NCBI RefSeq assembly: GCF_907164915.1
Contig: NC_061862.1
Coordinates: 88,398,846 to 88,462,845 of the forward strand
Direction of reading: 5' to 3'
Length of the DNA stretch: 64,000 nt
DNA from: Impatiens glandulifera
Taxonomy: Eukaryota > Streptophyta > Magnoliopsida > Ericales > Balsaminaceae
The translations under genes were made by a program, and so were the position numbers. Under the pieces are notes generated by a model that worked only from the letters and a program-made list of their open reading frames with translations, made no database searches and was not told the origin of the DNA. This document shows positions 1-11,745 of the stretch, in pieces; within the stretch, counting starts at the first letter, position 1; each line of letters opens with the position of its first letter.

Positions 1-1690
1 TTTCAGGAATTTGGAGATCTTGGATCAACGAAAGAAGTTGTCGATATTTGTCAAGAATTTGGTTTCACCTCTATAGTCTGAATTCTAAAATGAATTTATT
101 TAAGTATAATTATAATTCTTCCATCTTTCTTTCTTAATTTAATATATATAATTGTTTGAATAATATTTCACACATTTATTTATTTTTTGCAGTATATTAT
201 TCATTTTAGAGATCGACCTTTATGAGTTCAAGTAAGGTTTTTTTCTTACTTAAATTAATATTATCTTTCTATATAAAATGCATGATTATATGTCTGATTG
301 GTTTATTTTGATGTAAGTTAAATTTCACAAATTATAAGAATTCAAACTTGTTAAGTTTGTAAAAAAATTAACAAATATCATATCTTTAATATCAAAATTT
401 ATAAATTAAAATTTAATTTTCATAATAAACTTATAAAATTATATTATTCATTTTTATTTTCTATAAAAACCTTTTTCTAAAATAAAATATAATTTAAATT
501 TTGCATTAATTTTATTAAAATATATTTATTTACATCTTCTTTCTTTGTTTTAATAAAATAAAATTTTAATTTTAAAATACATAAATATTATTTTGTTATA
601 TTTACCTAATTTTTTTATGAAAAGTATTTTTAAAATTTATATCAACAATTTTTTTTTTTAATTTTTTTATTACTTTTCTTTTTAATCAAATATAATTCAA
701 ATATTTTTGAAATAATTATAATTATTTATATATATATATATAATTTCTCTATAACAAATTATAATTTTAGTTTAAATTTTAAATACATAAAATATTATTT
801 ATTTTTTAACATATATATTTCTTATAATAAAAATAATATATATACTTAAATATTCTTATAACTTTACCTTTTGAATTAAATTTTATATTCTATTGTTAAT
901 TTTATAAATAAGCTATTTATATTTAGTATTAAATTATTTTCATTAAATTTAAATTTTATTAAATTAATAAGATTTCATTTTTTAATCAAATATTATTTAA
1001 ATTAGTTTTTTAATTACACTTATTTTCATAAAATTTAAATTTGCATTTAAATTATTAAAAACTTATTTTGCATTATATTTAATATGTTTTTCTATTTAAT
1101 CAAATATAATAAAAATTTAAATTACCTAAAATTTAAATCAAAATTTTTAACATAATTATTATTTATTTTATATAAATATGATTTCCCTATAACAAAATAT
1201 ATATTAATTTAATTTTTAAATACATGAAAAATATTTTTTAGTTTTTTACTATTAAGTATATTATTTATTTTTTTTAAATTTACTTATAATATTTATAATT
1301 AATTTTAAGTTTTAAATTAAACTTATATTAATCATTAATTCATAAAAACAAAATTATATTTTGAATTAAATATTAAATTTAATTTTTAATTAAAAAAATC
1401 TTATTTAATATTTATTATTTTAACATAATAATTTTTATATAAATATAATTTATCTATAAAATATATAATTATTTTTTTAATTATATATTTCTTATATATA
1501 GAATATATATTTTTAATATTTTTTAATATTCTTTATAACTAATTTTAAAACTATGAATTAAAGTTGTATCTACATTAAATTTGTATTAAAATTATTAAAA
1601 TTATATTTTTTCTATTTATTCAAATATAATTTAAATTTTAAATTAAACTTATTTTTATTAAATTGAAATTAGTATTAAATTTTGTATTTT
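1..1690 (+). repeat. Array segment: SDR-like third exon block plus AT-rich filler
   Basis: The first 80 bases follow a TTTCAG acceptor-like border and read EFGDLGSTKEVVDICQEF, the third block of the class-1 array units. That block weakly resembles the region of plant SDRs after the catalytic-core strand (pattern E-x-G-D ... T-x-E-x-V-D ... F). The remaining 1.6 kb is A/T-rich filler with no reading frame. The whole segment is nearly collinear with 11,668-13,347, so it is one copy of a segmental duplication. It is cut by the assembly gap. Confidence 0.7.
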
Positions 1691-1790
1691 NNNNNNNNNN
1701 NNNNNNNNNNNNNNNNNNNNNNNNNNNNNNNNNNNNNNNNNNNNNNNNNNNNNNNNNNNNNNNNNNNNNNNNNNNNNNNNNNNNNNNNNN
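1691..1790. other. Assembly gap, 100 N
   Basis: Exactly 100 undetermined bases, the usual placeholder for a scaffold join of unknown length. The left flank matches about 13,347 and the right flank matches about 35,856, so the join lies within the repeat array and may hide or misplace units. Confidence 0.98.
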
Positions 1791-3394
1791 ATAGGGTGCA
1801 AAGAGGATGATTGTAGATTTTATTCAACTCCTCCTTGGGAAAGCTGAAGGAATAAATGATTATAATATGTTTTAAATGAAAACTCCATTTTTGATATTTT
1901 GATATTTGAATCTTAAACCCTAAACCCTATTTACATTGATAAATGTGACTTTGTCTTTTGTGTTTTTTCTTGTTTTGTAATTGGCCTTATTTCGGTGATG
2001 TTGAACGAAACGATATTTTTTAGGAATTTGAAGACCTTGGATCGACGAAAGGAACTGTCGATATTTGTCAAAAATTTGATTTCACCTCTCTAGTTTGAAT
2101 TCCAAAATGAATTTATTTAGGTATAATTATAATTCTTTCCTCTCTTTTTTAATCTATATAAAAAAATATTATACACACATCTATTTTTATTACAGTATAT
2201 TATTCATCATAGAGATCAACCTTCATGGGTTCTGGGTTCAAGTAAGTTTTTTTTCTTACTTAAGTTTATATTATCTTTCTATATAAGATGCATGATAAGT
2301 TTTTGGGTACATGATAAGTTTATTTTGATGTAAGTTAAATCGTGCAAATTATAAGAATTCAAACTTGTTAAGTTTGTAAAAAAATAAACAATATCATATC
2401 ATTAATATCAAAATTTATAAATTAAAATTTAATTTTCACAATAAACTTATAAAATTATAATATTTATTTTTTATAAAAATATTTTTCTAAAAACAATATA
2501 ATTCAAATTTAAATTTTGCATTAAATTTATTAAATTATATTTATTTACATAATCCTTCTTTCTTTAATAAAATATAATTTAAATTTTAAAATATATAAAA
2601 TTTTATTTTAAAATTTTTATATTAAAAGTATTTTTAAAATTTATATCAACCAAATTTTTTTAAATTTTCTTTTTATTACTTTTCTTTATAATCAAATATT
2701 CTTATAACTTTACCTTTTGATTTAAATTTTATATTCTATTGTTATTTTTGTAAATGAGCTATTTATATTTAGTATTAAATTATTTTCATTAAATTTATAT
2801 TTTTATAAATTTATTAAGATTTCATTTTTTTTAATCAAATATTATTTAAATTTAATATTTTAATTACACTTATTTTCATAAAATTTAAGTTTGCATTTAA
2901 ATTATTAAAAACTTATTTTGCATTATATTTAATATGTTTTTCTATTTAATCAATTATAATAATTTTAATTTTTATTATTTTAACAAAATAATTTTTTATA
3001 TAAATATAATTTATCTATAAAATATATTATTTAGTTTTTTAATTATATATTTCTTATATATAGAATATATATTTTTTAATATTCTTTATAACTAATTTTA
3101 AACTATGAATTAAAGTCGTATTTACATTAAATTTGTATTAAAATTATTAAAATTGTATTTTTTCTATTTATTCAAATATAATTTATATTTTACATTAAAC
3201 TTATTTTTATTAATTTGAAATTTGTATTAAATTTTGTATTTTTTTATTTAATAAAATAAATTTTTTATTTAAATAAAACAATTCCTTTAATTATTTTTAA
3301 TATATAATAATGAATTCTTGATAATAAAATATAATTTTCGATTAAATTTTAAATACATAAAATTATATTTATTTTTTTACATAAAATATTTTAA
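1791..3394 (+). repeat. Truncated array unit (exon B and third block) plus AT-rich filler
   Basis: The segment starts inside the second class-1 exon. Bases 1,795-1,849 read GAKRMIVDFIQLLLGKAEG, which corresponds to the YYGVKRM...IPLL segment of plant carbonyl-reductase-like SDRs. A GTAATAA-type border and the third block (EFEDLGST..., about 2,023-2,090) follow. From about 2,100 to 3,394 the sequence is AT-rich filler. The segment is collinear with about 35,850-37,455. Short open frames here are chance products of base composition. Confidence 0.65.
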
Positions 3395-4262
3395 ATTTTA
3401 AATCTAACTAGAAACGAAGTAATATAGTAGCTCGATAGGGTTAAGGGACAACTTAGGTTTCAAAAAATAGTTGTCTTCAAGTTCTACGTAAGAGTGATCT
3501 CTTTGCCTGCAAACTTTTTGGTTCCGCTCGTGGATATCTCAGTCAACATTGTCATTGTCGTGGACACAAAGTTAATCATCTTCAATGTAGTAGAACCTTG
3601 TTATTCATAGTCATTCTGTCATATTTAAGGACGAGTCTGGATCTAAAGTAATTTCCTTATCTAATTCAAATTCTATTGACTATTTGTGGTTATATAATAT
3701 GTTTCTCAACAAGACATATTGATGTTCTAAATGTTTTCAATTTTAAAAGTCGTGGATGTCGAACTATCATGGTGATGGTGTATTGCCTATGACTTTCAAA
3801 AGAATTCTAAATGACAAAATGAATTTTTTTTACCGAATGTGTTATTTCTTTATTTTATCTTTCATTCGACCACTACTATAAATTATGAGTAACCTTATCT
3901 TGTGTAAAGAATACAAAATATTTTTTCTTATATATATATTTATTGTTAATGTCATCACATATGTATCATAGTAGACAAACAAATATCTTACAATTCAGGT
4001 AATATATTCTCTTATGATATTTGTAGGTAAATAATGATGGGATAGTCGATGCAATGAAAGTTGTTGTTGCTGTATGCAATTTATTGATAATCAAAATTTT
4101 ATTCACTAATTTCAACTTTCTGATTCTAAATTTTGATTTCATCTATAGCCTGGAGGATTCCAAGCCAATGATTCAAGACTTATGATGTGTTATATATGGT
4201 ACAAAGAGGATGATTGTAGATTTTATTCCACTTCTCGTTGAGAAAGCTGGAGGTATAAATGA
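3395..4262 (+). pseudogene. Class-1 SDR pseudogene unit 1
   Basis: A conserved head of about 230 bp (from about 3,395, motif GCTCGATAGGGTTAAG) is followed by a linker and then the exon after TTTGTAG at 4,027-4,071. That exon reads VNNDGI and then jumps to DAMKVVV: about 18 bp present in sister units (GRTSLD) are missing. GTATGC follows as a donor-like border. The second exon (about 4,149-4,252) carries a 6-bp class deletion and no longer keeps the VEECIIYGVKRM frame. VNN-D-G corresponds to the NNAG motif of short-chain dehydrogenases, with Ala changed to Asp. No start codon, catalytic YxxxK or C-terminus is present, so this is a gene fragment, not a working gene. Confidence 0.6.
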
Positions 4263-6240
4263 TTATAGTTTGTTTTCAGATGAGACTCCATTTTTGATAT
4301 TTTGATGCTTGAATCTAAACCCATGTTTACATCGATAAGTGTGACTTTGTCTTTTGTGTTTTTTCTTGTTTTGTAATTGGCCTTATTCCGGTGATGCTGA
4401 AGGAATCGATATTTTTCAGTAATTTGAAGACCTTGGATCGACCAAAGGAGTTGTCAATATTTGTCAAGAATTTGGTTTCACCTCTCTAGTCTGAATTCCA
4501 AAATGAATTTGCTTAGGTATAATTATAATACTTTCCCCTTTTTTCTTAATCTATTATGTATAATTATTTGAATAACAATATACACATCTATATCTATTTT
4601 TATTGCATTATATTATTTATCTTAGAGATCGACTTTCATAAGTATGACTTCAAGTAAGTCTTCTTTTCTTACTTTAATTTATATTATCTTTTTATATAAA
4701 ATGCATTTTAAAATAGATTTATTTTGATATAGGTTAGATTGTGCAAATTATAAGAATTGAAACTGGTTAAGTTTGTAAAAAAAAACCAATATAATATCTT
4801 TAATATCAAAATTTATAAATTAAAATTTAATTTTCACAACAAACATAAAATTATATAATTCATTTTTATTTTCTATAAAAATGTTTTTCTAAAACAAAAT
4901 ATAATTTAAATTTTGCATTAATTTTATTAAATTATATTTATTTACATCTTCATTATTTGTTTAATAAAATATAATTTAAATTTTAAAATACATAAAATTT
5001 TATTTTATTATATTTGCCTAATTTTCATATTAAAAGTATTTTTTAAATTTATATAAATTATACTTTTCAAAAAAAAAAAATTATTACTTTTCTTTTTAAT
5101 CAAATATAATTAAAAAAAATTCAAATAATAATTATTATTTTTATATAAATATAAATTCTCTACAACAAATTATAATTATAATTTAATTTTTAAATACATA
5201 AAATATTATTTATTTTTCTTACTTATATATTACTTATAATAAATTAATATATATTTTTAAATATTCTTATAAGTTATATCAATGACTTTACCTTTTGAAT
5301 TAAATTTTATATTTATATTTTATAAATAAACTATTATATTTAGTATTAAATTGTTTTCATTAAATTAGTATTTTTATTAAATTTATTAAGATTTTATTTT
5401 CTTATTTAATCAAAATATAATTAAAATTAAAAATATATAAAATTTAAATCACAATTATTACTTTAAATTTTATGATTTTTAACATAATTATTATTAATTT
5501 TATATAAATATAATTTCTCTGTAACAAAATATATTTTAATTTAATTTTTAAATACATGAAAAGTATTTTTTAGTTTTCTTACTATTAATAATATTTTTTA
5601 ATTATATTTATAATATTTATAATTAATTTTATGTTTTGAATTAAACTTATATTAATATTTAATTCATAAAAAAATAAAATTATAATTTTCATTAAATATT
5701 AAATTAAATTTAAAATTAAAAAATATTATATTTAGTTTTTATTATTTTAACATAATTATTTTTTATATAAATATAATTTATCAATAACAAATATTATTTA
5801 ATTTTTTAATTATATATTTCTTATATTTAGAATATACTATTTTTTATATTATTTATAACTAATTTTAAACTATGGATTAAAGCGTATTTATATTAAATTT
5901 GTATTAAAATTTTATTTTTTCTATTTAATTAAATATAATTTAAATTTTATATTAAATTATTTTTATTAAATTTAAATTTGTATTAAAATTATATATATTC
6001 TATTTAATCAAATATAATTTAAATTTACATTTTAAACTATTTTCATTAAATTTAAATTTCTAATAAATTTTGTATTTTTTATTTAATAAAATAAAATTTA
6101 TATTTACATAAAATAATTCCTTTAATTATTATTATTTTTAATTATTTTTTATATATAATAATAATTTCTTCGTAACAAAATATAATTTTAGATTAAATTT
6201 TAAATACATCAAATAATATTTATTTATTTTTACCTAAATA
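4263..6240. repeat. AT-rich filler with a third SDR-like block at its start
   Basis: A third block (about 4,419-4,500) precedes A/T-only runs with recurring words such as AAATATAATTTAAATTT and ATACATAAAAT. From about 4,980 to 6,240 the filler is collinear with about 28,060-29,330, ending in the same phrase (TTTACCTAAA then GCGTTCGTATTTTTA). I see no gene in it. Confidence 0.65.
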
Positions 6241-6581
6241 GTCTTGTTTTGCGTTCGTATTTTTAGTAATTATTCGTCTTGTTTAGTTGCTATCGATTTT
6301 TTTGTTTTGATATTTGTAATATTTATGATTAGTATGTACACTTTTTGAATATTGTCTTAAGTTATATTCAGATAATTTATGATAAATCTTGTAATAACAT
6401 GAATTATATTATTTTGAGTTTGTGTCCATCATATTTTAACAACAAATGAGATTAAAGTTTCAAGATCTATAGTTAAAATCATTTTTTTATTTAATTAAAA
6501 GTTATTAGAACTAAATTTGGATAAAATCCTTAAGTATAATTTTAAGTTAATATTAAAATTATATAATAATATACTTAGTTG

Positions 6582-6671
<90 letters not shown>

Positions 6672-6675
6672 CAAA
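6241..6675. repeat. Intergenic segment with a long (TA)n tract
   Basis: Moderately AT-rich sequence collinear with 29,331-29,600 and 30,232-30,530. It contains an uninterrupted TA microsatellite of about 86 bp at 6,584-6,669; the 30.5-kb copy has a much shorter tract at the same place, so the tract length differs between duplicates. No reading frame is supported. Confidence 0.7.
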
Positions 6676-6689
6676 TTATTATTATTGTT

Positions 6690-6850
6690 AGATAATTTGA
6701 ATCCATTGGAATTAATATTATAATAATTGATAATAGATAATTTGAATCCATTGGAATTCGAAATCCTAACCCGCTTATTAGCCGTTTGTTGATTTATATA
6801 GGAAGTATATATATCCAAATCCTAAAACCCCTTAAACCCCCTTCCGCAAA
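6690..6850 (+). promoter_or_regulatory. Putative promoter of the class-2 block, copy 1
   Basis: A TATA-like element TTTATATAGG sits at about 6,794. About 30 bp downstream comes a C-rich leader-like stretch (CCTAAAACCCCTTAAACCCCC), a sharp change from the surrounding AT-rich DNA and typical of a plant core promoter and 5' untranslated region. The same segment precedes the other two copies (about 30,915 and 43,332). Promoter activity is inferred from composition and position only. Confidence 0.4.
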
Positions 6851-7007
6851 TCGGATTCAGATATATCCCATTCTTCAAGAACACGTCCACACCACCGACG
6901 ACGGCTTCTCTCCTCCTCCTCCGAAGCATCTAGAGAAATCGAATCATTTGCTTGGCGGTGTTAAAACTTCCAGAAGCAGGGGAGTTACCGGTGGAAGTAA
7001 CCGGAAA

Positions 7008-7184
7008 ATGCTTACGGAAGAGGAAATTTTACATAGACAGGCATTGTCTATTATCGTCGTACAACAGCATCAGCAGCGGCTCACATCTCAGAGGTTTGAT
7101 AATGGATCCATGTCCCGTCGTATTGGATCCGCTACTGGTTCACGACGCCGTGATCTTTCTGATTCGTTCTCGAATGGAAAACCG
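7008..7184 (+). CDS. Unidentified first exon, copy 1 (59 codons, phase 0)
   Basis: I do not recognise this protein. The first ATG in the open frame is at 7,008. The frame runs 59 codons to AAACCG and then a textbook plant donor, GTGAGT, at 7,185. The peptide is basic and Gln/Ser-rich, starting MLTEEEILHRQ, with QQHQQR and RRIGSATGSRRR segments and no membrane span. The same frame is open upstream to about 6,786 without an ATG. Base composition is balanced, unlike the flanking DNA. Two further copies (31,127 and 43,544) differ by only one or two substitutions. It lies about 0.5 kb upstream of SDR exons and could be the 5' exon of the same ancestral gene or of a neighbouring one. It could also be untranslated leader; a second overlapping frame is open too. 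Confidence 0.45.
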
Positions 7185-7644
7185 GTGAGTTATGATTCTT
7201 GTTGGTAATGTTCGACTGAATTAGGTTGAAAATGATGGTTTGAATAAGAAATCAATCATATAAGAAGAACTGACATGATCAACTTTTTACTTTTAGGGAT
7301 TTGAACTTTTAGGGTTACCTTTTTTTTCTCAAAAGGAGATTTCTTTGTTTATTTGTTAAAATTCATGAACTGTTTCTTCTAATTACATCAATTATATTGG
7401 ATTAGTTGGAAAAGGAGATCAGTTGTAATATCCGATTGATTAGGGTTTATGATGTTTCAATCAGTACTAGTGTTCCTTTCGGTACTTCAGAAAAGGATGC
7501 GATGTCTGCCGTATTTCTATTCAGTTGTAATAATCGTTTTCTTTAAATGCATATTGTTTCTTATAATATATATGCATATGCCCTGACTTACTGTTTTAAT
7601 TATTCTATTAGTTTATCGGATGATGTTTGAATCGGCTGGTGTAG

Positions 7645-8600
7645 GTGTATTTTTCTTTGGAAAAAGGAAAGATTATTTCACCTGTCCTATGCCCGGGACA
7701 CTGAAACGAAGAGGTATGAGAATATTCTTTCTTCCTTATAACAAACAAGAAATTACAATGCATAATTTATTCTATTTAGTTAATCGTTGATTGAAAACCT
7801 AGAGAAATTACAATGCATGATTGTAACAGGTGCGATAAGAGGAATTTGATTAGAAATATGCAGACATTTGACTTCCAAAGACATAACGGTGATTCTGACC
7901 GTTAGAGATGAACTACTTGTCATCTTCCATCAGCTTGATGTTGCAGAGCTGTCTATTATTCCTATCCTTGTTGATTTAGTCTGCAAACTTGATATATTGG
8001 TATATTCTTCGTTTCTCTCTCAAAAATTTGAATTAAAAACAGGGCAAATAGGTATCGGTTATTTTTTATGATTTTTGCAGGTAATCAATGCTGGCAGGAT
8101 AGGACTTGATGCCAATGCAATGAAAGTTGTTACTTCTGGGTATGATTTTGTTTTTAATGAAAATCAAAATCTTATTTACTGATTTCATCTTTCTGTTTCT
8201 GTTTTTTATTTCATTAGTAGTCTGGAAGAAAACATTTAGATAAAATATTATATATTGTGCAAATAGGATGATTCAAGCATTTATTCCACTCCAGTCTTCT
8301 GATTCAACAAGGATATTGTCAATGTTTCTTATTTTTTTCGGAAAACTGAAAGTATAAACTTATTACAGTCTGTTTTTAGTTACTCAAAATTCCATTTTTT
8401 ATATTTTGATGCTTGAATTTTAACCCCTGTTTCCATTGATATATGTGACTTTGTCTTTTGTGTTATTTCTTGTTTTATAATTGGCTTTATTTCGTTGATG
8501 TTGAAGGAGTCGTAATTTTTCAAAATTTTAAGATCTTGGGTCGGCATTGAAAGGAGTTGTATATTTTTTTCATCTCTTTCTAGAATTCCAAAATGGATTT
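7645..8600 (+). pseudogene. Class-2 SDR pseudogene, copy 1 (carbonyl reductase / neomenthol dehydrogenase-like)
   Basis: Plant SDRs of this type reduce carbonyl groups with NADPH in the cytosol. Pieces in order: TETKRY at 7,700-7,717 (the family's N-terminal lead-in); VTGAIRGI*LEICRHL from 7,823, the Rossmann TGxxxGIG cofactor loop with an in-frame TGA at 7,847; SKDITVILTVRDE joined directly to LLVIFHQLDV, so about 15 residues usual between them are missing; then LDIL ending at 7,999. An 81-bp GT...AG intron (8,000-8,080) leads to VINAGRIGLDANAMKVV (8,081-8,140, degenerate NNAG). A further exon (about 8,220-8,345) reads RMIQAFIPLQSSDSTR and a frame-shifted IVNVS..GKLK. Copy 1 also lacks 12 bp (RSKF) before KLDIL and has a damaged donor after 8,140. 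The catalytic Tyr/Lys region was not found. Confidence 0.75.
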
Positions 8601-10640
8601 ATTTAGGTATAATGATAATTGTGGCATTTTCTTTCTTAATCTATTATAGGTAATTGTTTGAATAATATTATAATCATCTATTTTTATCTATTTTATTGCA
8701 GTATATTATTCATCTTAAATATCAACCTTGATGAGTTCAAGTAAGTTTTTTCTAACTTATTTAAATTTATATTATCTTACTATTTAAGACGCATAACACT
8801 TTTTAGATGCATAATAAGTTTATCCAACTTAACCTGCATCTAAAAATTTATATCAATTAAAATTATTATATTATTTTTATAATACTTATTATTTATAAAC
8901 TTTGAATTAAACTTATATTAATCATTAATTCATAAAAAATATTTTATATTTTGCATTAAATATTAAATTTGATTTAGAATTAGTTTTTATTATTTTAACA
9001 ATCTTTTTTTAAATAAATGTAATTTATCTATAACAAATATTTTTTATATTTCTTGTATTTAGAATATTATTTATTTTTTAAATATTCTTTATAAATCATA
9101 TTTATATTAAAAATTTTAAATATTTATATTTTAAATGTTCTTTATAAATAATAAATAATGTAAAATATAAATTAAAACATATTTACATTAAATTTGTATT
9201 AAATTTATTAATATTATATTTTTTAATTTAATTAAATATAATTTAATTTTTCATTAAATTTTATTTAACTAAATATAATTAAAATTTTAAATACATAAAA
9301 TTTAAATCAAAATTATTACTTTAATTTTTATTATTTTAACATATTTATTATTACTTTTTATATTTTAAATGCATTAAATATTATTTAGATTTGTAATTAT
9401 ATATTTTTTATGTTAAATATTAATTATTTTTTAAATACTTATTTCTTATATTAAGAATAATATATATTTTTAAATCAAAATTATTACTTTTATAATAATA
9501 ATAATTTCTTTTTATATAAATAAGATTTCTCTATAAATTAAAAAAAAAGTATAAATTTAAATTTAAATTTTAAATTCATAAAATATGATTTAATTTTTTT
9601 TGTATATCTTATATTAAAATTTTTTTTTTTTAAATATTCTTAGAATGTTTATAAATAATTTTAAATTTTGAATTAAACTTATATTAATCTATAATTATTA
9701 AGCACATTCTTATATTTTTTTGAATTAAATATTTTCATTAAATTTAAATTATCATTAAACTTATTAACATTATATTTTTTTATTAAATCAAATATATTTT
9801 ATTTTCAAATTTTGTATTAAACTTATTTTCATAAAATTTAAATTTTTGTAAAATTTGTTCAAAACGTATTTTGTATTAAATTTTGTCATTTTTATTTAAT
9901 CAAATATAAATTTAAATTTTAAAATACATATAATTTAAATCAAAACAATTACTTTAATTTTTATTATTTATAATATAATTATAAATATTTAAATTAAATT
10001 AATATTTATCATTCATTCATAAACACATTTTTAAATTTTTTAGATTAAATTTAAATTTGCATTAAACTTATTAAAATTATATTTTTTTCAATTTAATCAA
10101 TATAATTAAATTTATCATTAAACTTATTAAAAACTTATTTTGCATTTTATCTATATAATAAAATTTATTAAAATTAAAATTTAATTTACATCAACTTTAT
10201 TATTTATTTTTTAATTATTCTTATAATGTTTATAAAGAATTATAAAATTTGAATTAATCTTTTATTAATCTGTTAATTCATAAACAAATTTAAATAATTA
10301 TAAAAATTGTATTTTTTTTATATTTCATTAAATATAATTTAAATTTAACTTTTTTTTATTAAATTTAAATTTGCATTAAACTTATTAAAATTGTATATAT
10401 TCAATTTAATCAAATATAATTTAAATTTTATATTTTAAATTTTTTTAATTAAATTTTAATTTTAATTAAATTTTGTATTTTTATTTAAAAAAATAAAATT
10501 TATATTTAAATAAAACAATTTCTTTAATATTAATTATTTTTGTATATATAATAATAATTTCTCCATAACAAAATATAATTTTAAATTAAATTTTAAATAC
10601 ATAAAATAATATTTATTTTTTTACATAAAATACTTAAAAT
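8601..10640. repeat. AT-rich filler downstream of class-2 copy 1
   Basis: The start holds the border TTATTGCAG then TATATTATTCATCTTAAATATC, conserved in all units and acceptor-like. From about 8,840 to 10,640 only A/T-rich filler is seen, with many poly-T runs. No gene or clear tandem period was found. Confidence 0.6.
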
Positions 10641-11745
10641 TTTGAATCTAATTGAACACTCAATAGGGTTAAGGGACAACTTAGGCTTTAAAAATTAGTT
10701 GTCGTCAAGCTCTACGTAAAGAGTGATCTCTTCGCCTGCAAACTTTCTGATTCTACGCGTGGATATCTCGGTCAACATCGTCATGGACACAAAGCTAATC
10801 GTCTTCAATGTAGTAGAACCTTGATATTCATAGTCATTCCGTCATATTCAAGAACTCGTCTGGATCCAAAGTAATTTCATTATCTAATTCAAATCTACTG
10901 ACTATTTGTGGTTATATCATATGTTTCTTAACATGACATATTGATGTTCTAAAAGGTTCTCAATTCTCAAAGTCGTGGATGTCGAACTATCATGGTGATG
11001 GAATATTGCCTATGGTTTTCAAAAAAATACTAAATGACAAAATGAAATTTTTTACCAAAGGTGTTATTTCCTTGTTTTACCTTTCATTCGACCACTACTA
11101 TAAATTATGTGTAACCTTATCTTGTTTAAGGAATACAAAATATTTGTTTCTCTTATATATATATATATTGTTGTTTATGTCATCACATATGGATCATAGT
11201 AGACAAACAAATATCTTATAATTCATGTCATATATTCTCTTATGATATTTGTAGGTAAATAATGATGGGATAGGAATAACATCACCATATGCCGATGCAA
11301 TGAAAGTTGTTGTATTGGTATGCAATTTATTGATAATCAAAATTTTCTTCATTGATATAAACTTACTTATTCTGAAATTAGATTTCATCTGTAGCCTGGA
11401 GGAATCCAAGCCAATGATTCAAGATTTATGAATTGGTTGAAGAATGTATTATATATGGTGTAAAGAGGATGGTTGTAGATTTTATTCCACTCCTTCTTGA
11501 GAATGTTAAATGTATAAATGATTATAGTCTATTTTTAGATGAAACTTGATCTTTGTGATGCTTGAATCTTAAACCCATGTTCACATTGATGAGTGTGACT
11601 TTTTCTTTCGTATTTTTTCTTGTTTTGTTTTTGGCCTTATTTCGGTAATGCTTAAGGGATCGATATTTTTCAGGAATTTGGAGATCTTGGATCGACGAAA
11701 GAGGTTGTCGATATTTGTCAAGAATTTGGTTTCACCTCTATAGTC
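10641..11745 (+). pseudogene. Class-1 SDR pseudogene unit 2
   Basis: The head at about 10,660 is followed by a linker that includes an open stretch reading SNYHGDGILPM at 10,982. Exon A (11,255-11,317, 21 codons) reads VNNDGIGITSPYADAMKVVVL between TTTGTAG and GTATGC. Exon B starts at 11,395 after CTGTAG; in one frame it continues to GAAGAATGTATTATATATGG (EECIIYG), matching the SDR Y-E-x-x-E-E-C-x-x-x-x-Y-x-G segment. The third block (about 11,672-11,745) reads EFGDLGSTKEVVDICQEF. Exon A and B frames do not join cleanly, so the copy is broken. It is the closest relative of the window's first 1.7 kb. Confidence 0.65.

Noticed and set aside
1912..1935. Two AAACCCTA-like words suggesting telomeric repeat
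   Set aside because: Sister units read TTAAACCCC(T)GTTTACATTG here; only two imperfect words occur, so it is a local variant, not an interstitial telomere.
2095..2286. 63-codon frame in AT-rich filler
   Set aside because: Composition-driven (Tyr/Phe/Leu/Ile only) and crosses the third block and its border; not conserved in sister units.
6952..7188. Second open frame in the unidentified exon (78 codons; also 31,071 and 43,488)
   Set aside because: Begins only with TTG and overlaps the ATG-bearing frame; kept as an alternative reading, not a separate gene.
11194..11409. Recurring minus-strand frame of 64-71 codons opposite exon A and B (also 24,286, 27,132, 38,064, 40,838, 49,793)
   Set aside because: It is the antisense of the SDR exon A, its intron and exon B; its repetition only reflects repetition of the unit, and it has no recognisable domain.
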